A model generated the notes under the pieces. It was not told the origin of the DNA. It saw nothing but the letters and a program-made list of their open reading frames with translations, and did no database searches. DNA of 19,763 bases from Verrucomicrobiota bacterium (GTDB lineage Bacteria > Verrucomicrobiota > Verrucomicrobiia > Chthoniobacterales > UBA10450), in NCBI GenBank assembly GCA_003219355.1, contig QHOQ01000069.1, forward strand, positions 1 to 19,763, given 5' to 3'. Shown piece by piece: positions 7,895-14,416 of this stretch (positions are counted from its first letter, which is position 1; each line of letters starts with the position of its first letter). The translations under genes were made by a program, and so were the position numbers.

Positions 7895-7922
7895 ATTAGA
7901 GTCGATTTCTGACGATTCTAAT
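7895..7922 (+). promoter_or_regulatory. Hairpin/operator-like dyad in the leader of the DJ-1/PfpI gene
   Basis: ATTAGAGTCG and CGATTCTAAT form a 10-bp inverted repeat (one G-U pair, otherwise perfect) around an 8-base spacer. It ends 11 bases before the Shine-Dalgarno and 24 bases before the start codon. No T-run follows, so it is not a terminator for the upstream region. It could be an operator for a dimeric repressor or a leader hairpin that affects translation or mRNA stability. Confidence 0.5.
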
Positions 7923-7933
7923 CTACATCAACC

Positions 7934-7938
7934 GGAGG
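7934..7938 (+). promoter_or_regulatory. Strong Shine-Dalgarno (GGAGG) fixing the start at 7947
   Basis: GGAGG lies 8 bases before the ATG at 7947. It is the only textbook ribosome-binding site I find in front of any gene in this window, which suggests this gene is made for high expression. Confidence 0.75.
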
Positions 7939-7946
7939 GAAATCTT

Positions 7947-8534
7947 ATGGCACGAAAACTTGATGGAAAAAAGGTGGCAATCCTTGTGACGGATGGTTTC
8001 GAGCAAGTGGAGATGACGAAACCGCGCGCGGCGCTCGACGAGGCTGGCGCAGAAACCAAAATCGTTTCGCTGAGGTCGGGCAAAATCCAAGGGATGAATC
8101 ACGCCGATAAAGGCGACAAATTCGATGTCGATCTAACACTGGACGACGCGCGCCCTGAGGAATTTGACGCGCTCATGATCCCAGGTGGCCTGATGAATCC
8201 GGATGACCTGCGTTCGAATGACGATGCACTCGAATTTACGCGTCATTTCTTTCGCGAAGGCAAACCGGTGGCGGCCATTTGTCATGGGCCGCAGGTGCTC
8301 ATCAGCGCGAGTTTGGTCAGAGACAAGACCATGACTTCTTGGCCTGCTATCAGGGTCGACCTCCGCAACGCGGGAGCAAAATGGGTCAACGAGGAAGTCG
8401 TGGTGGATAACGGACTGGTGACCAGCCGCAAGCCAGATGATATTCCGGCATTCAATAAAAAGATGATCGAGGAATTCTGCGAAGGCCGGCATGAACCCAT
8501 GGCCACGGCGGCTACTGCTATTCTCGAAACCTGA
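7947..8534 (+). CDS. DJ-1/PfpI-family protein (stress protein, glyoxalase III/deglycase-like)
   Basis: A 195-residue single-domain cytosolic protein of the class I glutamine-amidotransferase-like fold. The nucleophile elbow AICHGPQVL places the reactive cysteine at residue 112 followed by histidine 113, and the acidic residue of GFEQVE (residues 15-20) is the usual partner of that cysteine. MIPGG before the elbow is also typical. Relatives include PfpI, YhbO and general stress protein 18, which have been described as proteases, methylglyoxalases or protein deglycases acting under oxidative, osmotic or carbonyl stress. The exact reaction is disputed in the family and cannot be read from sequence. 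A strong Shine-Dalgarno and an inverted repeat in the leader suggest regulated, possibly abundant expression. It is probably monocistronic. Confidence 0.9.
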   Translation: MARKLDGKKVAILVTDGFEQVEMTKPRAALDEAGAETKIVSLRSGKIQGMNHADKGDKFDVDLTLDDARPEEFDALMIPGGLMNPDDLRSNDDALEFTRHFFREGKPVAAICHGPQVLISASLVRDKTMTSWPAIRVDLRNAGAKWVNEEVVVDNGLVTSRKPDDIPAFNKKMIEEFCEGRHEPMATAATAILET

Positions 8535-8858
8535 TTAGCCCTGTCGCAGCGGCTATCGACGAGGCTATATTTGGCTGGGTGAAATTCTACTTTTCACTCC
8601 GAGCGCCGTTTCCGGCTTGTGCGCCGTATCCCTCGTCACCAAACTGATCGGCATGTTCGACACTTTTCCCGCCCAGCATGAGAGGGACGCGGATTAAATC
8701 GAATTATTCCGCCTTTAAATGCCGAATAACTCGGCACAATTCTCGTTAGGTGTTGAGTAGCCCGCAGTAAGCTTCTTCTCGTTATATCGGTGTAACGGGC
8801 CAATTTGCTTGCAAGTTTGGCTGAGGCTCTCACCTTTGATCGTCACCCCCACAGCAAT
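8535..8858. other. Intergenic region between the DJ-1/PfpI gene and pgsA
   Basis: 324 bases without a convincing gene. Directly after the stop codon, 8536-8555 can fold as a hairpin (TAGCC CTG, loop TCG, CAG, one bulged C, GGCTA); it has no T-run, so its role as a terminator is doubtful. An imperfect inverted repeat at 8700-8733 (CGA.TTATTC against GAATAA.TCG) lies about 125 bases before the pgsA start in the most A+T-rich part. The pgsA promoter probably lies after 8690. I cannot place -35/-10 boxes with confidence. Confidence 0.5.
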
Positions 8859-9464
8859 ATGACGACTGCCAACAAAATCACGGTCGTTCGGATCTTGATG
8901 ATTCCGGTCTTCGTCACGATGGCTATCTATTACGGCCAAAGCATTCAGCGCGGTGCGCCACTCGAATGGCAGCGTTTTACCGCGATCGCGATTTTTCTGG
9001 TCGCAGCCGTCAGCGACGGACTCGATGGATATATCGCGCGTCGTTACAAACAACGCAGCACACTCGGCGCGATTCTCGATCCGATTGCCGATAAAGGCTT
9101 ACTCTTGAGCGCCATCATTACATTGAGCATTAGCAATTGGAGTGACATCGACCCCGAGTACGGAAGGTTTCCAGCCTGGTTTCCCGTTCTCGTTATCACG
9201 CGAGATGCCGTCATTCTCGTCGGCGCGGGTGTGCTGCACTTGCTCAATGGCAAAGTACAGGTGAAACCAAGTTGGACCGGCAAAGTTGCCACTGTCTTAC
9301 AAATGGCGGCGATTGCGTGGGTGATGTTGCAGCTTCATTTTCTTTCCCTGCTCTACGTCGTGATCGCCGCCGGCGTGTTCACGTTTATCTCCGGAATCAT
9401 TTACGTGATGGATGGGGTGCGGCAGTTGCAAGCCGAGGGGCACGCACACGCAAAAGTAGATTGA
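8859..9464 (+). CDS. pgsA: CDP-diacylglycerol-glycerol-3-phosphate 3-phosphatidyltransferase
   Basis: Integral membrane enzyme that makes phosphatidylglycerol phosphate from CDP-diacylglycerol and glycerol-3-phosphate, the entry to phosphatidylglycerol and cardiolipin. The CDP-alcohol phosphotransferase signature is complete: D53-G-L-D56-G57, A60-R61, G70, D74 and D78 with the exact family spacing. Several hydrophobic helices surround it. The protein is 201 residues from the ATG at 8859, which opens into the classic NKITVVRILMIPVF start of PgsA. An upstream TTG at 8805 is in frame but adds an unlikely 18-residue leader. It sits 19 bp before der, probably in the same transcript. Other CDP-alcohol transferases are possible, but the N-terminus favours PgsA. 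Confidence 0.9.
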   Translation: MTTANKITVVRILMIPVFVTMAIYYGQSIQRGAPLEWQRFTAIAIFLVAAVSDGLDGYIARRYKQRSTLGAILDPIADKGLLLSAIITLSISNWSDIDPEYGRFPAWFPVLVITRDAVILVGAGVLHLLNGKVQVKPSWTGKVATVLQMAAIAWVMLQLHFLSLLYVVIAAGVFTFISGIIYVMDGVRQLQAEGHAHAKVD

Positions 9465-9483
9465 GCTCCGTCGTTCTTGCGCG

Positions 9484-10863
9484 ATGAACGGCACGAATAA
9501 ATCGCCTAATGTCGCGATCGTGGGCCGTCCGAACGTGGGCAAATCGGAATTATTTAATCGCCTCGTTGGGCGCAAGATCGCGATCGTGCACGATCAGCCT
9601 GGCATAACCCGCGATCGCATCTCAGCCGTCTGCACGCGTGGAGAGCAGCCGTTCGCCGTGTGGGATACTGGCGGTGTCGGAGGGGCAGGCGAATCTGAAT
9701 TGGCAACGCAAGTTCGGCACGCCGTCGAAGAAGCCATTCGCGACAGCGACCTCCTGCTTTTTCTCGTCGATGCAAAGAACGGATTGTCGCCGCTCGATCA
9801 GGAACTCGCGCGAATGCTGCGCAAATCACAGAAACCGGTCGTCCTTGTCATAAACAAGATCGACACCGAGAAACACGAAAATCTCGCGGTCGATTTTGCA
9901 TCACTGGGATTTTCAGAGAGCCTCTCGATCAGCGCGGCGCATGGTCGTGGTATTTCCGAATTGATCGAAACAATCGATCAACTTCTCCCCTCCCCTTCGG
10001 CAACCGACCAGTCAACAGTCACTCGTTCCCAGCCTCTTTCCATCGCCATCATCGGCCGCCCCAACGTCGGCAAGTCTTCGTTGATCAATTCCATTGCCCA
10101 CAGCGAGCGCGCCATTGTGAGCGAATTGCCCGGAACAACGCGCGACTCCGTCGACATCTCTTGTGAGCGTAACGGTCAACAGTTTCTCTTTATCGATACT
10201 GCTGGAATTCGCAGACGCGGCAAACAATCGAGCTCGGTTGAAGTCTTCAGCGTGATGCGCGCTGAGCGAAGCATTCGCCGCGCCGACCTCTGCGTGCTGA
10301 TTGTCGATCTTACGATGGGCGTAACGGCGCAGGACAAACGCATCGCGGGCCTGATCCAAAAAGCGCGCAAAGCAGCGCTCGTTGTTCTGAATAAATGGGA
10401 TTTGATGAAACCAAAACGCAGCGAAAGGAAGATGATCGCGCAGCTTGTTGATGAAACGCGCGCCCGAATTTTCTTTCTCGATTACGCGCCGGTTCTGATT
10501 GCCTCTGCATTAACCGGAGAAAACATCGAGAAATTATTTGAGTTCATCGGAAAGATTCGCCGCGCAGCGCGTGAGCGCATCGGCACCGGCGTTTTAAACC
10601 GATTGCTCCGGTCCGCTTTTGCCGCCAATCCGCCGCCGATGATTTCCGGCCGACGCCTGAAGCTCTTTTACGCTGCACAGGCGAGCGGGAATCCCCAAGC
10701 AACGGTCGAACCGGCAGAATTTATCCTCTTCGTAAACGAGCCTCGCCTGTTGAGCGAAACCTACCGTCGCTACCTCGAAGCGCGCATCCGCAAAGCGAAA
10801 CCTTATCCAGGGCTTCCGGTCATTCTCACCTGTCGTCCACGTCAGGAAACACGGCGAAAGTAA
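9484..10863 (+). CDS. der: Ribosome biogenesis GTPase Der (EngA)
   Basis: An essential GTPase that helps assemble the 50S ribosomal subunit. It has the tandem GTPase layout unique to Der: GRPNVGKS P-loops at residues 14-21 and 191-198, switch motifs PGITRDR and PGTTRDS, G3 motifs DTGG and DTAG, and G4 motifs NKID (124-127) and NKWD (303-306). A C-terminal KH-like RNA-binding domain follows (about 350-450), ending in a short basic tail, PRQETRRK. The 459-residue length is normal. The ATG at 9484 lies 19 bp after pgsA, without a visible Shine-Dalgarno. Confidence 0.97.
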   Translation: MNGTNKSPNVAIVGRPNVGKSELFNRLVGRKIAIVHDQPGITRDRISAVCTRGEQPFAVWDTGGVGGAGESELATQVRHAVEEAIRDSDLLLFLVDAKNGLSPLDQELARMLRKSQKPVVLVINKIDTEKHENLAVDFASLGFSESLSISAAHGRGISELIETIDQLLPSPSATDQSTVTRSQPLSIAIIGRPNVGKSSLINSIAHSERAIVSELPGTTRDSVDISCERNGQQFLFIDTAGIRRRGKQSSSVEVFSVMRAERSIRRADLCVLIVDLTMGVTAQDKRIAGLIQKARKAALVVLNKWDLMKPKRSERKMIAQLVDETRARIFFLDYAPVLIASALTGENIEKLFEFIGKIRRAARERIGTGVLNRLLRSAFAANPPPMISGRRLKLFYAAQASGNPQATVEPAEFILFVNEPRLLSETYRRYLEARIRKAKPYPGLPVILTCRPRQETRRK

Positions 10864-10936
10864 TTGTCGCTCCCGCGCTCGTTGGGAAGCTGTTTGATCG
10901 AACATTCTCTCGTCGCGTCTGTCTGACATCACACGA

Positions 10937-11923
10937 GTGAAATCAACACAAGAAATTACCCAGGAAGTGCGAGACCTGGGGCAATGGATTCCAGCACTGC
11001 GCCAGCAGGTTGGTCATGTTGTGGTTGGCCAGAAGTACCTGGTCGATCGTCTTTTGCTCGGCCTGCTTGCAAACGGTCACATCCTGCTCGAAGGCGTCCC
11101 CGGGCTGGCCAAAACGCTCACGGTAAAAACGATGGCCGCGTGTATTCAAACCGGCTTTCAACGCCTCCAATTCACACCCGATCTTTTACCCGCAGATTTG
11201 ATCGGCACGCTTATTTACAACCCGCGCACCGGCGAATTTACGACGAAGCTTGGGCCGCTTTTTTCGAATTTAATTCTGGCCGACGAAATCAACCGCGCCC
11301 CTGCAAAAGTGCAGAGCGCGTTGCTGGAAGCGATGCAAGAACGGCAGGTCACAATCGGCGAGACGACTTATCCGCTATCCGATCCGTTTCTGGTTTTAGC
11401 GACGCAAAACCCGCTCGAACAGGAAGGAACCTATCAGTTACCTGAAGCCCAGCTCGATCGGTTCATGCTGAAGTTAAATATCGGTTATCCGGCAAAATCA
11501 GAGGAGCGACAGATTCTCGATTTAATGGCGACATCGGCACCTGATCTGCGCGTGAACCCGGTAATCGACCCAAAGCAGATCATCGCGGCACGCGATGTGG
11601 TGAACACCATCTATATCGACGACCGAGTGAAAGATTACATTGTTGATGTGGTCTGGGCGACTCGCGAGCCCGCCTCTTACAACTTGAGACTGGAAGGACT
11701 TGTCCGTTACGGCGCATCGCCGCGGGCCACAATTTATCTCGCGCTCGGCGCCCGCGCTCACGCATTTCTCAATGGTCGCGGTTACGTCACGCCGCAGGAT
11801 GTGAAGAGTATCGGTCCCGACGTGCTACGGCATCGCATCATCGTGAGCTACGAAGCCGAAGCGGAGTCGGTTACGAGTGAAACGATTATTGAGCGAATTT
11901 TTGCCGGACTCCCAGTGCCATAA
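10937..11923 (+). CDS. MoxR-family AAA+ ATPase
   Basis: A 328-residue AAA+ protein. Walker A is GVPGLAKT (residues 53-60), Walker B ends in the acidic pair D116-E117 of LADEINRAPAKVQ, sensor 1 is ATQNP, an arginine-finger region is EAQLDRF, and sensor 2 is GASPRA. MoxR proteins are thought to act as chaperones that assemble or activate proteins with von Willebrand A domains, three of which follow directly. The start is a GTG at 10937; there is no closer in-frame ATG that keeps the N-terminal helix of the family. The 73-bp gap after der likely holds the operon promoter. The DUF58 gene begins 9 bp after its stop. Confidence 0.95.
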   Translation: MKSTQEITQEVRDLGQWIPALRQQVGHVVVGQKYLVDRLLLGLLANGHILLEGVPGLAKTLTVKTMAACIQTGFQRLQFTPDLLPADLIGTLIYNPRTGEFTTKLGPLFSNLILADEINRAPAKVQSALLEAMQERQVTIGETTYPLSDPFLVLATQNPLEQEGTYQLPEAQLDRFMLKLNIGYPAKSEERQILDLMATSAPDLRVNPVIDPKQIIAARDVVNTIYIDDRVKDYIVDVVWATREPASYNLRLEGLVRYGASPRATIYLALGARAHAFLNGRGYVTPQDVKSIGPDVLRHRIIVSYEAEAESVTSETIIERIFAGLPVP

Positions 11924-11932
11924 TTTTCATCG

Positions 11933-12832
11933 ATGGAAGAAGGGCGACAAACTCCGGCCGAGATTCTAAAACAAATCCGAACGCTGGAAATCAAAACGCG
12001 GGGCCTCGTCGAGACTGCGTTCGCCGGCGATTATCACAGCGTCTTCAAAGGCCGCGGAATGAATTTTGAAGATGTGCGAGAATATCAGCCGGGCGACGAA
12101 ATTCGCGCGATTGATTGGAATGTGACTGCACGGCTTGGGACCGCGTATGTGAAAAAATTCACCGAGGAACGCGAGCTAACCGTAATTCTTGTTGTCGATG
12201 TTAGCGCATCCGGAAATTTCGGGAGTGCGATGCAATCGAAACGCGAATTGGCGGGCGAGGTAGCTTGCCTGCTCGCGTTTAGCGCGATCCGGAACAACGA
12301 CAAGGTTGGGCTTATCCTCTTTACCGATCGCGTTGAGCTTTTTATTCCGCCGAAGAAAGGCCGGTCACACACCCTGCGGCTCATCCGGGAGATTTTGTTT
12401 TTTGAACCGCAGGGACGCGGCACAGAGCCGGCGCTGGCGCTCGATCACTTAAACAAAATCATCACTCGGAGGGCCGTCGTATTTTTTATCTCGGATTTTC
12501 AAGCGCCAGATTTCTCGCGGGCGCTCGCGGTGAGCGGACGACGGCACGATTTTATTGCAATCCAGATTCGCGACGAACGGGAGAAGGTGTTGCCAAACAT
12601 CGGCATCATTACACTGGAAGATGCTGAGACCGGCGAACAGATTGAGATCAACACGGCCGATCGCGGGACGCGCGGGCGTTTTAGTGACCTGGTCGACGAA
12701 CACGAAACCGATTTGTCACGCATGCTCCGGCGGAACAACATCGACGCGATTGCGCTGCAGACAGGAAAGGATTATTTGCCGGCGCTTCGCTCGTTCTTCA
12801 AACAGCGCGAACGCCGTTTATCCATTCGGTGA
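11933..12832 (+). CDS. DUF58 protein (von Willebrand A-like)
   Basis: A 299-residue soluble protein of the DUF58 family, the usual partner of MoxR ATPases. The family signature lies at about residues 38-68 (FKGRGMNFEDVREYQPGDE and AIDWNVTAR). A MIDAS-like metal site D89-V-S91-A-S93 opens a divergent vWA fold. There is no membrane segment, in line with the short form of the family. Its TGA stop (12830-12832) is followed at once by the ATG of the next gene, with no base between, which points to translational coupling. The molecular role is not established; genetic context suggests it works with MoxR and the Bat proteins on an envelope function. Confidence 0.93.
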   Translation: MEEGRQTPAEILKQIRTLEIKTRGLVETAFAGDYHSVFKGRGMNFEDVREYQPGDEIRAIDWNVTARLGTAYVKKFTEERELTVILVVDVSASGNFGSAMQSKRELAGEVACLLAFSAIRNNDKVGLILFTDRVELFIPPKKGRSHTLRLIREILFFEPQGRGTEPALALDHLNKIITRRAVVFFISDFQAPDFSRALAVSGRRHDFIAIQIRDEREKVLPNIGIITLEDAETGEQIEINTADRGTRGRFSDLVDEHETDLSRMLRRNNIDAIALQTGKDYLPALRSFFKQRERRLSIR

Positions 12833-13357
12833 ATGATAATGTCGATTTTGTTAGTCTCGATGTCGGCGGCGGAAGAGTTTCACGATATTGCGCCACCAGT
12901 CGATTATTCACTAATCCCGCCGTGGCTGATTTTCGTCGGGACTTTTTTTGGCCTGGCGATCATCGGATTCATTGTTTGGTTAATCGCGCAGAGACGAAAG
13001 CGACCGCAACCGCCACAGTTGCCGCGCCACCGCGCACTCGAAGCGCTCGAGCGGATGCGAGATGAGATCGACGGACTTAACCCATATCAGTTTAGCATCC
13101 GTGTGTCGGACATTCTTCGTCGCTACGTGACTGAGCAGCATGGCTTGCCAGTGACACGGCAGACATCTGTGGAATTTTTAAACGCGCTGGCAAAGACGCC
13201 GCAGTTTTCGAGCGATGAAAAGTTGTTGCTCGAAGATTTTCTGAATCGATGCGATCTGATCAAATTCGCGCGTCATGAAGCGACTTCGGCCGACAGCCGG
13301 TTGTTACTCGAAGAAGCAACCCGATTTGTGAAAGGCGGGCAACTTGCAACTGTTTGA
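12833..13357 (+). CDS. Small membrane protein of the bat operon (DUF4381-like)
   Basis: A 174-residue protein with a short, probably periplasmic, N-terminus (EEFHDIAPPVDYSLIPPW), one strong transmembrane helix at about residues 29-50, a basic proline-containing stop-transfer stretch (RRKRPQPPQLPRH), and a cytoplasmic helical domain of about 115 residues. The motif FSIRVSDILRRYV and the later LLEDFLNRCDLIKFAR resemble DUF4381 proteins, which are found in the same place between DUF58 and BatA genes in other bacteria. Family assignment is from memory of motif and context. The ATG at 12833 touches the previous stop; an ATG two codons later is also possible. It overlaps the start of batA by 14 bp. 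Confidence 0.8.
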   Translation: MIMSILLVSMSAAEEFHDIAPPVDYSLIPPWLIFVGTFFGLAIIGFIVWLIAQRRKRPQPPQLPRHRALEALERMRDEIDGLNPYQFSIRVSDILRRYVTEQHGLPVTRQTSVEFLNALAKTPQFSSDEKLLLEDFLNRCDLIKFARHEATSADSRLLLEEATRFVKGGQLATV

Positions 13358-14396
13358 TTGGTGGACAGCAAACAGTGCGCTCACGTTTGCGCGTCCGTGG
13401 TTGCTCTTGCTCTTGCTCGCGATTCCGCTGCTCGCCTATTTGCGCGGAAAACGCGGGCCAGCCCCCGCCCTGACGTTCTCGTCGACATCTGCCTTTCGCG
13501 CCATTGGAAAACAGAGCGCGGCGCGTGCTGGAAAAATTCTTCGGTCGCTTCTGCTCGCCTCGCTTGCGATTTTTGTCATTGCGCTCGCGCGTCCGCAGCT
13601 GGGAAAGAGTCTCACTCAGATCGACGCCAGCGGGATCGACATTATGCTCGTGCTTGATGTTTCCGGATCGATGCTGACGAAGGATTTTACGATCGGCGGC
13701 CAGGAGGCAACGCGGGTGGATGCAATCCGCGAAGTGACGCGAAAATTTATCGAAGGGCGTCCCAATGATCGCATCGGTATCATCGCGTTCGCCGGCCGGC
13801 CGTATGTGGTAAGTCCAATGACGCTCGATCACGATTGGCTTTTGCAAAATTTGGAAAGAGTGCGCATTGGCCTGGTCGAAGACGGCACTGCCATCGGATC
13901 GGCCATGGCGGCGGCAGCCAACCGGCTGAATGACAAACGCTCAAAAAGCCACGTGCTCGTCCTTTTGACTGACGGAGAAAATAATGCCGGGAAGATTCCA
14001 CCAAATACCGCTGCGGAGGCAGTGAAAGCACTGAAAATTCACTTCTACGCCATTGGCGCCGGAATCAATGGAATCGCACCGGCTCCCATCTTTACTCCCA
14101 AAGGGCCATTGACGGACGCCTTAGGCAATATGCTTTATGAAAACCAACGCGTTGAATTTAACGAAAGAGGTCTGAGGGAAGTCGCGAAAATTGCGGACGG
14201 CCAGTTTTTCCGGGCAACGGATACCAAATCGCTGGAGCAGATCTATCGCGACATCGACAAGCTGGAAAAATCGACCGTGAGCGTGAAAAAATACCAGCAG
14301 TATCGTGATCTCTTCCCACTTTGCCTGATGAGCGGTTGCGGTTTGCTGGTCGCCCAGATTTTGCTGTCGCAAACGATCTGGAAGAAATTGCCATGA
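13344..14396 (+). CDS. batA: BatA-like von Willebrand A membrane protein
   Basis: A 350-residue protein with two N-terminal membrane helices (about 19-35 and 64-80), a vWA domain with an intact MIDAS (D105-V-S-G-S109, later LLTDGEN) and a C-terminal helix at about 326-345. This layout is that of BatA of the Bacteroides aerotolerance operon. The vWA domain should bind a divalent metal and mediate protein-protein contacts. The start is a TTG at 13344 inside the previous gene, with a G-rich AAAGGCGGG just upstream; the next in-frame ATG lies inside the vWA domain and would remove both helices, so TTG is the only sensible choice. Confidence 0.9.
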   Translation: MQLFDWWTANSALTFARPWLLLLLLAIPLLAYLRGKRGPAPALTFSSTSAFRAIGKQSAARAGKILRSLLLASLAIFVIALARPQLGKSLTQIDASGIDIMLVLDVSGSMLTKDFTIGGQEATRVDAIREVTRKFIEGRPNDRIGIIAFAGRPYVVSPMTLDHDWLLQNLERVRIGLVEDGTAIGSAMAAAANRLNDKRSKSHVLVLLTDGENNAGKIPPNTAAEAVKALKIHFYAIGAGINGIAPAPIFTPKGPLTDALGNMLYENQRVEFNERGLREVAKIADGQFFRATDTKSLEQIYRDIDKLEKSTVSVKKYQQYRDLFPLCLMSGCGLLVAQILLSQTIWKKLP

Positions 14397-14416
14397 AAAA
14401 GATATCGATCTTATGA
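14393..14416 (+). other. Seven-codon minicistron bridging batA and batBC
   Basis: The reading frame MKKISIL starts at an ATG that overlaps the batA stop (ATGA at 14393-14396) and ends at a TGA that overlaps the batBC start (ATGA at 14413-14416). It could pass terminating ribosomes from one gene to the next. It could also be the relic of an older batBC start that lost its frame. Coding status is unproven. Confidence 0.3.

Noticed and set aside
8805..8858. N-terminal extension of PgsA from a TTG
   Set aside because: The added 18 residues do not match the family; ATG at 8859 opens directly into the conserved N-terminus.
12829..13065. A separate 78-codon frame starting at the end of the DUF58 gene
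   Set aside because: It is an out-of-frame shadow of the DUF4381-like gene, which has a membrane helix and conserved motifs.
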